NCBI GenBank assembly: GCA_038246545.1
Contig: JBBRVW010000019.1
Location: forward strand, 1-64,000
DNA: 64,000 nucleotides
Origin: JBBRVW01 sp038246545
GTDB lineage: Bacteria; Actinomycetota; Actinomycetes; JACCUZ01
Reading direction: 5' to 3'
Shown here one piece after another: positions 42,217-50,900 of this stretch (positions within the stretch are counted from its first letter, which is position 1; each line of letters opens with the position of its first letter). The notes beneath the pieces were generated by a model. It saw only the letters and a list, made by a program, of their open reading frames with translations. It had not been told where the DNA came from and made no database searches. A program made the position numbers and the translations under genes.

Positions 42217-43502
42217 GCCCGACCTTCCAGTCCCTGCGCAACCGCAACTACCGCTACTACGCCGCAGGCGGCGTCGTCTCGAACACCGGCACCTGGATGC
42301 AGCGCGTCGCCCAGGACTGGCTGGTGCTCCAGCTGTCCGGCCAGAGCGGGGTCGCGCTGGGCATCACCACCGGCCTGCAGTTCCTGCCGATGCTGCTGCT
42401 CGCGCCGTTCGCGGGAACGCTGGCCGACCGCTACTCCAAGCGCAAGGTGCTGATCGCCACCCAGGCGTTCATGGCCACGGTGGGCCTGGTTCTCGGCGTC
42501 CTCGACGTCACCGGGGTCGTCCAGGTCTGGCACGTCTACGTCCTGGCCCTGCTGCTGGGCGTCGGCGCGGCGTGCGACGCACCGGCCCGGCAGTCCTTCG
42601 TCATCGAGATGGTGGGCCGCGACGACCTGTCCAACGCGGTCGGTCTCAACAGCGCGTCGTTCAACCTCGGCCGGGTCATCGGCCCGTCGGTGGCCGGCTT
42701 CCTCATCGTGCTGGTCGGCACCGGCCCGGTGTTCCTCATCAACGCGGCGTCGTTCGGCGCCGTGATCCTCGCGCTGGCGAAGATGCGCCCGGCCGAGCTG
42801 ATGCCGGTGCCGCGCGCGGGCCGAGGCCGGGGGCAGCTGCTCGAGGGCATCCGCTACCTCCGGGCCCGGCCGGACCTGCTCACCGTGATGGTGATCGTGT
42901 TCTTCGTCGGGACCTTCGGCCTGAACTTCCAGCTCACGTCGGCCCTGATGGCGACCCAGGTGTTCCACAAGGGCGCGGGGGAGTACGGGTTGCTCGGCAC
43001 CGTCGTCGCGATCGGCTCGCTGTCGGGCGCACTGCTTGCCGCGCGACGCGGCCGACCGCGCATCCGCCTCATCGTCGTCGCCGCCGTCGCGTTCGGCGTC
43101 GTCGAGATCGTCGCCGGGCTGATGCCGTCGTATTGGACGTTCATGGCGACACTGATCCCACTGGGCCTGTGCCAGATGACGATGCTCAACTCCGCCAACG
43201 CGACGATGCAGCTGGCTGTCTCCCCGGCGATGCGGGGCCGGGTGATGGCGCTCTACATGGCGGTCCTCATGGGCGGCACCCCCGTCGGTTCGCCCCTGAT
43301 CGGGGCAGTGGCCGAGGCGTTCGGCCCCCGCTGGAGCCTGATCGGTGGCGGCGCGGTGTCGGCCTCCGCGGCGCTGGCCGCGGGCGGCCTGCTCGCCCGC
43401 CGGCGCGGCCTGGTCCTGCGCGACGAGCTGCGGGTGTCGGTGACCGCGCCACTGCGCGACCCCCAGCTCGAGGACACCCGCGAGACCGTCCAGCAGGGCT
43501 GA
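42213..43502 (+). CDS. MFS transporter, EntS/DHA3-like exporter
   Basis: 429 residues with twelve segments. The N terminus FQSLRNRNYRYYAAGGVVSN, then WMQRVAQDWLVLQLSG and PFAGTLADRYSKRKVL identify the MFS_3 group, which includes the enterobactin exporter EntS. DAPARQSFVIEMVGRDDLSNAVGL is the typical segment 5 entry. Probably a drug or metabolite exporter, co-transcribed with marR. ATG 42213 overlaps the marR stop. Confidence 0.9.
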   Translation: MSPTFQSLRNRNYRYYAAGGVVSNTGTWMQRVAQDWLVLQLSGQSGVALGITTGLQFLPMLLLAPFAGTLADRYSKRKVLIATQAFMATVGLVLGVLDVTGVVQVWHVYVLALLLGVGAACDAPARQSFVIEMVGRDDLSNAVGLNSASFNLGRVIGPSVAGFLIVLVGTGPVFLINAASFGAVILALAKMRPAELMPVPRAGRGRGQLLEGIRYLRARPDLLTVMVIVFFVGTFGLNFQLTSALMATQVFHKGAGEYGLLGTVVAIGSLSGALLAARRGRPRIRLIVVAAVAFGVVEIVAGLMPSYWTFMATLIPLGLCQMTMLNSANATMQLAVSPAMRGRVMALYMAVLMGGTPVGSPLIGAVAEAFGPRWSLIGGGAVSASAALAAGGLLARRRGLVLRDELRVSVTAPLRDPQLEDTRETVQQG

Positions 43503-43512
43503 CCGGCCCGGA

Positions 43513-43539
43513 CACCGGCGGTGCTGGCGCGCGCCGGTG
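43513..43539 (+). terminator. Hairpin after the MFS gene
   Basis: Perfect 8-bp stem CACCGGCG / CGCCGGTG with an 11-base loop, 10 bases after the MFS stop and 20 bases before the next start. Confidence 0.45.
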
Positions 43540-43559
43540 AGGGTGGGAAGGATGATGGC

Positions 43560-44315
43560 ATGACCGAGGGCCTGAGCAGCACCGACTTCCTGCGCCACCT
43601 GCGCTCCGACACCGACCGGATGCTCGAGGTGACCACCGACCTCGATGCCGCCGTCCCCACCTGCCCGGGCTGGACGGTACGTGACGCGCTCGTGCACACC
43701 GGATCCGTGTTCAGCCACAAGGTCGTGTCGATACGCACCGGCCGCCGCCCCCCGAGCGCGGACGACTGGGACCAGGGGCCGACCGCCGGAGCCGACCTCG
43801 ACACCGTGCTCAGGTGGTTCCGCGAGCGGCGCGACGAGCTGCTCCTCGAGCTGACGTCCCGGGAGCCCCGCGAACAGGTCTGGACCTGGCACGAGGACCA
43901 CCAGGACGTCGCGTTCTGGTGCCGCCGGATGGCCCAGGAGGCGGCAGTGCACCGGGTCGACGTCGAGAGCGGCACCGGGGCTGAGTCGCCGGTCGACCAC
44001 GACCTCGCGGTCGACGGCGTCGACGAGGTGCTCGACTGGTTCCTCTGCTACCAGGCCGACGACGTCGGGTCTGACGGGCCGGGGCGCGGGACCGTCGCGG
44101 TCCGCACGGCCGACCGCATCTGGCGCCTGACGCTGACCGCTGACACCGTCGACATCGCCCGGCTGCCGGGCGCGTCCGACAGCGTGGTCAGCGGGGAGGC
44201 CTCGGAGCTCTACCTGTGGCTGTGGGGACGCCGCCCCGACTCTGCCGTGCGCCTCGAGGGCGATGCCGCCCTGCTGGCGGGGTTTCGCGCGCGGCTGCAC
44301 GTCGTGACCCAGTAG
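43560..44315 (+). CDS. Maleylpyruvate isomerase family mycothiol-dependent enzyme (DinB-like)
   Basis: 251 residues. The N-terminal DinB-like four-helix bundle shows VPTCPGWTVRDALVHTGSVF and QEAAVHRVDVE, giving the His/Glu/His metal site of mycothiol-dependent maleylpyruvate isomerases; a C-terminal SCP2-like part follows (VVSGEASELYLWLWGR). Members act on varied substrates, so only the cofactor is inferred. ATG 43560 follows GGGAAGG. Confidence 0.82.
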   Translation: MTEGLSSTDFLRHLRSDTDRMLEVTTDLDAAVPTCPGWTVRDALVHTGSVFSHKVVSIRTGRRPPSADDWDQGPTAGADLDTVLRWFRERRDELLLELTSREPREQVWTWHEDHQDVAFWCRRMAQEAAVHRVDVESGTGAESPVDHDLAVDGVDEVLDWFLCYQADDVGSDGPGRGTVAVRTADRIWRLTLTADTVDIARLPGASDSVVSGEASELYLWLWGRRPDSAVRLEGDAALLAGFRARLHVVTQ

Positions 44316-44320
44316 CCGGC

Positions 44321-45439
44321 GTGCCGACGTACGACGTCGTCGTCGCGGGGCTCGGCGGGTTCGGCAGCGCCACCGCCGCGCACCTCGCCGCCCGGGGAGT
44401 GCGGGTGCTGGGGATCGACCCCCGGCCGGGGGCGCACTGCGAGGGCTCGAGCCATGGCGAGTCCCGCATCGTCCGGCAGGTCTACTTCGAGGGCGCGGCC
44501 TACGTTCCCCTGCTGCAGCGCACCTACGAGCTGTGGGCCGACCTCGCCGACGAGTCAGGGCAGGCCTTGCTGCACCGCACCGGCGGCCTGTTCCTCGGCA
44601 GGCCCGGCACAAGGGTCTTTCGCGGCAGCCAGGAGACGGCGCGCCACTGGGACCTCGAGCACGAGGTGCTCGACGCCGCCGAGGTGCACCGCAGGTTTCC
44701 CGCGATGCGTCCTCCGGACGACGTTGCAGCCCTCTACGAGCCGCAGGCCGGCTGGGTGCGGCCGGAGTCGGCCGTCGCCGCGCACCTGCGCCGGGCCGCG
44801 GGTGCGGGTGCCGAGCTGCGGCACGACGAGTCGGTCACCGGTTGGACCGCCAGGGCCGACGGTGTGCGGGTCGACACCACCCGGGGCGTCGTCGACGCCG
44901 GTGCCCTGGTGCTGGCCCCCGGCCGGTGGGCGCCCGAGCTGGTGCGGCTGGACCTGCCGCTCGTCGTCGAGCGCCGGGTCCAGCACTGGTTCGCCCCGCC
45001 GGAGGTCGACGACTTCCGCACCGGCCGGCTCCCGGTGTGGATCTGGGACCGGGCCGACGGCACCTCGATGTACGGGGCGCCAGCTCCGGACGGCGGTGTC
45101 GACGTCAAGGCCGCGGTGCACTTCTGCGGTGACCGGCCGGCCGACCAGTGGGACGTCGACGAGCTCGCCGCCGCGCTCGGCGAGCTGTTCCCGGGGCTGG
45201 GGAGGCGGCACACCCGCGAGGCCGAGTGCTGGTACACGCTCACGCCCGACGAGGACTTCGTCGTCGGGCCGCACCCGGAGTCCGATCGCGTCCTGGTCGC
45301 CTGCGGCTTCTCCGGGCACGGGTTCAAGTTCACGCCGGTGCTGGGTGAGGTCCTGGCCGACCTGGCCACCTCGGGCACCACGCCGTTCGACCTGTCGACG
45401 TTCGACCCGGCGCGCATCGTTGCCCCGCGCCCGGCGTGA
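44321..45439 (+). CDS. Monomeric sarcosine oxidase / N-methyltryptophan oxidase-like FAD enzyme
   Basis: 372 residues. The FAD-binding motif is VVVAGLGGFGSATAAHLAARG, cut here to its core GLGGFGSAT; GSSHGESRIVR and ACGFSGHGFKFTPVLGEVL are typical of the MSOX/SolA family. The Cys in EAECWYTLTPDEDF corresponds to the residue that covalently holds FAD in monomeric sarcosine oxidase. It should oxidise a secondary N-methyl amine with oxygen. GTG 44321 starts five bases after the previous stop; its own stop overlaps the next gene (GTGA). Confidence 0.87.
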   Translation: MPTYDVVVAGLGGFGSATAAHLAARGVRVLGIDPRPGAHCEGSSHGESRIVRQVYFEGAAYVPLLQRTYELWADLADESGQALLHRTGGLFLGRPGTRVFRGSQETARHWDLEHEVLDAAEVHRRFPAMRPPDDVAALYEPQAGWVRPESAVAAHLRRAAGAGAELRHDESVTGWTARADGVRVDTTRGVVDAGALVLAPGRWAPELVRLDLPLVVERRVQHWFAPPEVDDFRTGRLPVWIWDRADGTSMYGAPAPDGGVDVKAAVHFCGDRPADQWDVDELAAALGELFPGLGRRHTREAECWYTLTPDEDFVVGPHPESDRVLVACGFSGHGFKFTPVLGEVLADLATSGTTPFDLSTFDPARIVAPRPA

Positions 45440-45948
45440 ACCTCTTCGTCGCCGTCCGGCCGCCGGCCGAGGCGCTGGCCCACGCTGCGGCCGCGGTGCG
45501 GGAGGTGCTCGCCGTCGAGCCCGGGCCGCGGTGGGTGCCGCCGGAGCGCTGGCACCTCACCCTCGCCTTCTACGGCGAGGTCGACGACCGCGAGCTGCCG
45601 CGGCTGACGCGCCGGCTCGACCGGGCGCTCGCCGACGTAGCGCCGATGACGCTGGCGCTGACCGGCGCCGGGACGTTCTCGCGGCGCGCGGTCTGGCTCG
45701 GGGTGTCCGGTGACGTCGGCCCGTTGCGTCGCGCAGCCGCTGCCGTCAGTCTCGAGCCGCGCCCCTACCGGCCGCACCTCACGGTCGCGCGCCTGCGCGG
45801 CGGCACGGACCCGAGCGCCGCGGTCGAGGCCCTGGCGGCGTACGAGGGGCCGTCGTGGACCGCGACCGAGGTGCAGCTCGTCGAGTCGCACCTGGGCCCC
45901 TCGCCGCGCTACCTCGACGTGCGCACCTGGGAGCTGGGCCCGCCGTAG
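45436..45948 (+). CDS. thpR: RNA 2',3'-cyclic phosphodiesterase (ThpR/LigT)
   Basis: 170 residues. The two HxTx motifs of the 2H phosphoesterase fold are HLTL in RWHLTLAFYGEV (about residue 41) and HLTV in YRPHLTVARL. It opens cyclic phosphate ends of RNA. Length is typical. GTG 45436 overlaps the oxidase stop. Confidence 0.9.
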   Translation: MNLFVAVRPPAEALAHAAAAVREVLAVEPGPRWVPPERWHLTLAFYGEVDDRELPRLTRRLDRALADVAPMTLALTGAGTFSRRAVWLGVSGDVGPLRRAAAAVSLEPRPYRPHLTVARLRGGTDPSAAVEALAAYEGPSWTATEVQLVESHLGPSPRYLDVRTWELGPP

Positions 45949-45957
45949 GGTCGGAGC

Positions 45958-46041
45958 ATGGACCCGAGGGCGCGACGGCTGGTGGTGCTGGGCACGCTGG
46001 CGCTGCTGATCGTCCTCGTCGTCGCCGGCGCCCTGGCCTGA
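45958..46041 (+). CDS. 27-residue single-pass membrane peptide
   Basis: ATG 45958 to TGA 46041: MDPRARR followed by about 18 hydrophobic residues (LVVLGTLALLIVLVVAGALA). It begins nine bases after the thpR stop, with GGAG very close to the start. The clean basic-then-hydrophobic layout suggests a genuine small membrane protein; function unknown. Confidence 0.5.
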   Translation: MDPRARRLVVLGTLALLIVLVVAGALA

Positions 46042-46083
46042 CCCGGCCGAGGCGCGGATCGCCCGCCGCCTCAGCCGCGTTCC

Positions 46084-46163
46084 TGTCGCTTCCCACGGCC
46101 CGCTGTCGCCTCCCGGGGGTTGCAACCCGTGGGAGGCGACGGTCGATCACGTTTACGTGATCG
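46084..46163. terminator. Complex hairpin cluster between convergent genes
   Basis: GTCGCCTCCC (46105-46114) pairs perfectly with GGGAGGCGAC (46131-46140), and inside lies the self-complementary GGGTTGCAACCC (46117-46128). The same right arm can alternatively pair with GTCGCTTCCCACGG (46084-46097), so two folds compete. A separate 9-bp inverted repeat CGATCACGT-TT-ACGTGATCG follows at 46144-46163. Position between convergent genes suggests bidirectional termination. Confidence 0.6.
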
Positions 46164-46203
46164 CCGGACGAGATTCGGCAGTGGTGAGGGGGGCGGGCGG
46201 GGG

Positions 46204-47177
46204 CTACCAGGCGTAGGCCTCGGGGGCCGGGCCGCCGGGGCCGGGGAAGATCTCGTCCAGCCGGGTCATGACGTCCCTGGTGAGCCGGACCTTCAGGGCG
46301 CGCAGCGAGCCCTCCAGCTGCTCCATCGTCCTCGGGCCGATGATCGGCCCGGTCACGCCGGGCTGGGCGAGCAGCCACGCCAGACCGACGTCGGCGGGGT
46401 TCTCGCCGAGCTCGTCGCAGAGGTCCTCGTAGGCCTTGATGGCCTTGCGGTTCTCCTTGAGGGCGTCCTTGGCGCGTCCGGCGAGCCGGCGCTTGCCCTG
46501 CTCGGTCTTGCGGATGATGCCGCCCAGCAGGCCGCCGTGCAGCGGTGACCACGGGATGACGCCGAGGCCGTAGCCCTGGCAGGCCGGCAGCACCTCGAGC
46601 TCGATGTCGCGGGTGAGCAGGTTGTAGATCGACTGCTCGCTGACCAGACCGGTCGACCCGCGACGTCGCGCCGCCTCCATGCCCTGGGCGATGTGCCAGC
46701 CGGCGTGGTTCGACGATCCGAAGTAGAGGACCTTCCCCTGCGTGCGCAGGACGTCGAATGCCTCCCAGATCTCGTTCCACGGCGTGTCCCGGTCGACGTG
46801 GTGCATCTGGTATAGGTCGAGGTGGTCGGTCTGCAGCCGCCGCAGCGACTCGTCGCACGCCCGGCGGATGTTGCGGGCCGAGAGGAACGTGTCGTTGGGC
46901 CAGTCGCTCATCGAGCCGTACAGCTTGGTAGCGATCACTGTCTTCTCGCGCCGGCCGCCCCCTGCGCGAACCACCTGCCCACGATCTGCTCGGTGATCCC
47001 CTCGCCCTTCGCCCAGCCGTAGACGTTGGCCGTGTCGAAGAAGTTGATCCCGAGGTCGAGAGCGCGGTCCATGATCGCGTGCGAGTCCTCTTCCGAGGTC
47101 TCGGGCCCGAAGTTCATGGTGCCCAGGCAGAGCCGGCTGACGGACAGGCCGCTGCGGCCCAGGTGCGTGTAGTCCAT
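46204..47177 (-). pseudogene. Aldo/keto reductase, frameshifted
   Basis: The start ATG at 47177 opens MDYTHLGRSGLSVSRLCLGT ... FDTANVYGWAKGEGITEQIV, and the rest (EKTVIATKLYG ... to the stop at 46204) continues in another frame. The shift is at a run of five G (coding strand) at 46958-46962; a sixth G gives a continuous 324-residue enzyme. Active-site elements of both parts are intact (DTANVYG, TKLYG, LYQMHH). It resembles the YajO/Kv-beta-like AKR group. A homopolymer sequence error is likely. Confidence 0.85.
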
Positions 47178-47540
47178 GCCGGGTTCGTCCCCCGGGCCGG
47201 TCCGCCGCACACGTGCATTGACCGCAGGGTCCCCCGGGTGGACGGTGGGGGAGGCCGACCGGGCCGGCTCCCCCCACGGCCCGTCGGCAAGGTCCGCGCC
47301 CAGCCACTCCTCTTCCCGGCCCGGCGCGGACCGCCTCTGCCCCGGTCCCGTCCCCTCCATGCGGGCGGCGTCCCTCGGAGGCCTTGGTGCCGCGGTGTCG
47401 GGACGGAGCCCCTCCACCGTCGGCCGCTGCGGCCTCGGCGTCCATCCGCCGATCGGCCCGCCTCCACGGTCGTGCGGTGGAGCCGCGGGCCGGTGGGACT
47501 CCGCGCGGGTCACGGCCGCGCCCAGGCCTAGGCTCGGCCG
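47178..47540. other. Divergent promoter region between aldo/keto reductase and MFS genes
   Basis: 363 bases without a credible gene; it is very GC-rich. TAGGCT at 47529-47534, six bases before the MFS start, is the only clear promoter element. No strong inverted repeat or operator stood out. Confidence 0.4.
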
Positions 47541-48761
47541 GTGCGCAGCGCCAGCGGCCCAGTCACGGCCGGTCCCGCGGCCGTGCGCCGGCAGGCGTGG
47601 GCCACCAGGATCGTCTTCGCCACCAACGGCTTGCTGTTCGCCACCTGGGTGTCCCGGCTCCCCGCGGTCAAGGACGACCTCGGCGCCAACGAGCGGGGCC
47701 TCGGCTTCGCGCTGCTCTTCACGGCTGTGGGCTCCCTGCTGGCGATGCCCTTCTCCGGGTGGCTGGTGCAGCGGGTCGGCGCGCGAGCGGTACTCGTGGC
47801 CTGCGTCGTCGTCAGCGTCCTGACGTACCCCCTGCTGGCGCTGGCGCCGGACCTGGTCGTCCTGGGTGCGGTGCTGTTCGTCATCGGCGCCGCTGTCGGC
47901 GTGTGGGATGTCGCGATGAACGTGTCGGGCCACGAGGTGGAGCGGCAGGCCGGCCGCGACCTGATGCCCGGCTTCCACGCGGCCTGGTCGATCGGCTCGG
48001 TGATCGGCGCCGGCGTGGGTGCTCTGGCAGCCGGGGCCGACGTCGACCCGTTCGTGCACTTCTCCCTCATGTGCGCGCTCACCCTCGTCGTGGGCGTGGC
48101 GTCGGTGCGGATCATGCCGGAGGGCGCCGAGGAGGAGGTGCACGACACCGCAGAGGGTGAGCACCACGTGGTCTCCCCGACCGGGCCACTGATCCGTGAC
48201 CGGCGGCTGCTGGGGCTGGGCGTCATGTGCTTCTGCGCGGCCTGGGCCGAGGGGTCGGCCAACGACTGGCTGGCGATCATGCTCACCGACGACCGCGACG
48301 CCAGCGGGGCGGTCGCCGCCGCCGGCTTCGCGGTGTTCTCGACGGCGATGACCGTGGGGCGGCTCGGCGGCACGGCCGTCGTCTCCCGGTTCGGCCGGGT
48401 CCGGACGCTGCGCGTCGGGGCGCTGGTCGCCGCCGTCGGCGTGGCGCCGGCCGTCGGCGTCCCCGTGCTCCCGGCCGCCTTCCTGGGCGCCCTGCTCTGG
48501 GGACTGGGGATCGCCGTCGGCTTCCCGCTCGCGATGACCGCAGCCGGCGAGACGCCCGGCCGCGGGCCGTCGGCGATCGCCACCGTCGCCACCATCGCGT
48601 ACGCCGGGTTCCTCGTCGGCCCGCCGCTGATCGGGACCCTGGCCCACTCCGTCGGGCTGGACCACGCGCTCTGGGTGGTCGTGGCGCTGGCGGGCGGCAT
48701 CCTGGTGCTGGCCGGCAACGCGGGCGAGCGACGCAGACCCACGGGCAGGGTGCGAGGCTAG
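47541..48761 (+). CDS. MFS transporter (YbjJ-like)
   Basis: 406 residues with twelve segments. WVSRLPAVKDDLG at the end of segment 1 and DVAMNVSGHEVERQAGRDLMPGFHAAWSIGS in the middle (here DVAMNVSGHEVE) are the hallmark of the YbjJ/FucP-like group of unknown substrate. A His-rich loop HDTAEGEHHV separates the halves. GTG 47541 is leaderless type (TAGGCT, six bases). The next gene starts four bases after its stop. Confidence 0.87.
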   Translation: MRSASGPVTAGPAAVRRQAWATRIVFATNGLLFATWVSRLPAVKDDLGANERGLGFALLFTAVGSLLAMPFSGWLVQRVGARAVLVACVVVSVLTYPLLALAPDLVVLGAVLFVIGAAVGVWDVAMNVSGHEVERQAGRDLMPGFHAAWSIGSVIGAGVGALAAGADVDPFVHFSLMCALTLVVGVASVRIMPEGAEEEVHDTAEGEHHVVSPTGPLIRDRRLLGLGVMCFCAAWAEGSANDWLAIMLTDDRDASGAVAAAGFAVFSTAMTVGRLGGTAVVSRFGRVRTLRVGALVAAVGVAPAVGVPVLPAAFLGALLWGLGIAVGFPLAMTAAGETPGRGPSAIATVATIAYAGFLVGPPLIGTLAHSVGLDHALWVVVALAGGILVLAGNAGERRRPTGRVRG

Positions 48762-48765
48762 GCAG

Positions 48766-49938
48766 ATGCCCGAGGACCTCGACGGTGCCCTGCTCCAGGT
48801 GCGCCGGCTGCTGCTCGACCCCGGCACCCTCGTGCGCGCCGTGGCCGCCGGCAAGCGACGCTCCGCCGTCCCGGACTGGCGCCGGGTCGAGCTGCGCCCG
48901 GTCGACCTCAAGGAGGGTCGGCGCCTCCAGGTCGTCACCTACGACGACCGGCAGGCCACCACGATCAACCAGGCGTACGGCGAGCCGGCCGAGGCCGAGG
49001 TCGACGCGCTGCTCGCGCAGCCCTTCGGCAACTGGCACGTGCAGACCACCGACGAGACCGTGCAGCTCCGGGTGACCAAGAAGGGGCTGGCCCAGCTGCA
49101 CCGGACCGCGGCGGCGGCCGAGCAGACCACGGGGCACGACAAGGCGGCGCAGCACCTGATCGACCCGGGCGACCCGCTGTTCCGCGTCCTCGGTGCGGGT
49201 GCCGGGAAGCGTCGGCAGGTCGACGCGTTCCTGCGCGTCCTGCAGGCCGCGGTCGCCGACGCCGCCGACCGGCTGCCGGCCGACCGACCGCTGCACGTGG
49301 TCGACCTCGGCTGCGGCAACGCCTACCTCAGCTTCGCGGCTTACCGGTTCCTGGCCGAGGGACGTCACGTCCGGCTCACCGGCGTCGACCAGCGGCCGGA
49401 GATGCGCGAGCGCAACGGTGCTCTCGCGGAGCGGCTCGGCTGGTCCGGGCAGGTCCGCTTCGTCGCCGGCACCATCGCCGACTCGGCCGACGACCTCGGC
49501 GAGGTCGACGTCGTCCTCGCGCTGCATGCGTGCGACACGGCCACCGACGACGCCCTGGCGGAGGCGGTGCACTCGGCCGCGACGGTGGTGCTCGCCTCAC
49601 CGTGCTGCCACCACGACATGCAGCGGCAGATGTCTGCCGGTCGCGCACCGGCGCCGTACGGCCTGGTGGCCCGGCACCCGATCCTGCGCGAGCGCCTCGG
49701 CGACGTCCTCACCGACGCGGTCCGCGCCGCCCTGCTGAGGCGGGTGGGCTACCAGGTCGAGGTCGTGCAGTTCGTGTCGGCGGAGTACACGCCGCGCAAC
49801 ACGATGATCCGCGCCGTCCGTCAGGTCGGGCGCCGACCGCTGCCAGGCGCCGACGCCGAGTACGACGCGCTGGTCGGCGCCTGGGACGTCACGCCGCACC
49901 TGCAGACACTGCTCGCCGGCGACCTTGCCGGCCGCTAG
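48766..49938 (+). CDS. SAM-dependent methyltransferase (Methyltransf_32-like)
   Basis: 390 residues. The N-terminal 150 residues are a conserved accessory region (ELRPVDLKEGRRLQVVTYDD, VQLRVTKKG). The methyltransferase fold begins with VVDLGCGNAYLSFAAYRFL; VVLALHACDTATDDAL and ASPCCHHDMQRQM are typical of the family related to eukaryotic GSTCD/TRM13 proteins, suggesting an RNA substrate by analogy only. Its end overlaps the next gene by 14 bases. Confidence 0.83.
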   Translation: MPEDLDGALLQVRRLLLDPGTLVRAVAAGKRRSAVPDWRRVELRPVDLKEGRRLQVVTYDDRQATTINQAYGEPAEAEVDALLAQPFGNWHVQTTDETVQLRVTKKGLAQLHRTAAAAEQTTGHDKAAQHLIDPGDPLFRVLGAGAGKRRQVDAFLRVLQAAVADAADRLPADRPLHVVDLGCGNAYLSFAAYRFLAEGRHVRLTGVDQRPEMRERNGALAERLGWSGQVRFVAGTIADSADDLGEVDVVLALHACDTATDDALAEAVHSAATVVLASPCCHHDMQRQMSAGRAPAPYGLVARHPILRERLGDVLTDAVRAALLRRVGYQVEVVQFVSAEYTPRNTMIRAVRQVGRRPLPGADAEYDALVGAWDVTPHLQTLLAGDLAGR

Positions 49939-50893
49939 CGCGGTTGCGGCGGCGGTCCTCGCGGCGGCGCTCGCCGCCGCCACACCGGCCCCCGTCGTCC
50001 GCACGCTGACGGACCCGCGGATCGACGAGTCCAGCGGCCTCGCCGTCTCGCAACGTCACCCCGGCCTCCTCTGGACCCACAACGACGGCGGCCAGCTCGC
50101 GCAGGTCTTCGGCATCGGTCCGGACGGCACCACGGTGGCGACGGTCACCCTCGCCGGCATCGATCCCTACGACCCCGAGGCGCTGGCCCCCGGCACCGGG
50201 CCTGACGGCGAGCCGGCGCTCTTCCTCGGAGACATCGGCGACAACCTGCGCACCCGCCGCGACATCTCGGTGTTCCGCCTCGACGAGCCGGCCTCGCTCG
50301 GGGACACCACCGCCGAGGCGACCTGGTACCGGTTCCGCTACCCCGACGGACCGCACGACGCCGAGGCGCTGCTCGTCGGCCCGCACGGCCGGATCCTGAT
50401 CGCGACGAAGGGCATCTCCGGCCAGGGGCTCTACCGGGCGCCGGCCCGGCTCGTCACGCAGGACCAGGGGACCAACACCCTGCGGCGGATCGCCGAGGTG
50501 CCGTCGCTGGTCACCGACGGCGCGTACCTTCCGGATGGCCGTTTCGTGCTGCGGTCCTACTCGGCGGTGTTCGTCTACGACCGCCCGGGCCACGAGGTCG
50601 CCCGCGCCGAGCTGCCCGGCCAGCCGCAGGGCGAGTCGGTCGCCGCCGACGACGACCGGCTGCTCGTCGGGAGCGAGGGCGTCGGCTCCGAGGTACTTGC
50701 CGTGCCGGTGCCCGGCGGTGCGGGGACGCCGGCACCGACCGGAACGCCGAGCTCGTCGACCGGCCCCGTGTCGTCGCCGGCCGACGGTGCAGTCGGGGGC
50801 CTGTCGCCGGCCGTGGCGTACGCCGTCGGGTCCGGCGTCCTGCTCCTGCTCGTCGGGCTGCTGGTGGTGGCCGCCCGGCGCCGTCGGCACTGA
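49925..50893 (+). CDS. Secreted, membrane-anchored beta-propeller-like protein
   Basis: 322 residues from a TTG at 49925. N-terminal signal-like Ala-rich segment, then repeats such as ESSGLAVSQRHPGLLWTHND, ALFLGDIGDNLRTR and DAEALLVGPHGRILIATKG, resembling the SdiA-regulated/NHL-type propeller. A Ser/Thr/Pro linker precedes a C-terminal membrane segment (AVGSGVLLLLVGLLVVAA) and RRRR, so it is likely anchored on the outer face. Function unknown. It overlaps the methyltransferase gene by 14 bases. Confidence 0.75.
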   Translation: MPAASAVAAAVLAAALAAATPAPVVRTLTDPRIDESSGLAVSQRHPGLLWTHNDGGQLAQVFGIGPDGTTVATVTLAGIDPYDPEALAPGTGPDGEPALFLGDIGDNLRTRRDISVFRLDEPASLGDTTAEATWYRFRYPDGPHDAEALLVGPHGRILIATKGISGQGLYRAPARLVTQDQGTNTLRRIAEVPSLVTDGAYLPDGRFVLRSYSAVFVYDRPGHEVARAELPGQPQGESVAADDDRLLVGSEGVGSEVLAVPVPGGAGTPAPTGTPSSSTGPVSSPADGAVGGLSPAVAYAVGSGVLLLLVGLLVVAARRRRH

Positions 50894-50900
50894 CCGGAGG

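Noticed and set aside
47528..48742. 404-residue open frame antisense to the YbjJ-like MFS gene
   Set aside because: It is Ser/Thr/Arg-rich low complexity with no membrane pattern; the plus-strand MFS protein is unambiguous.
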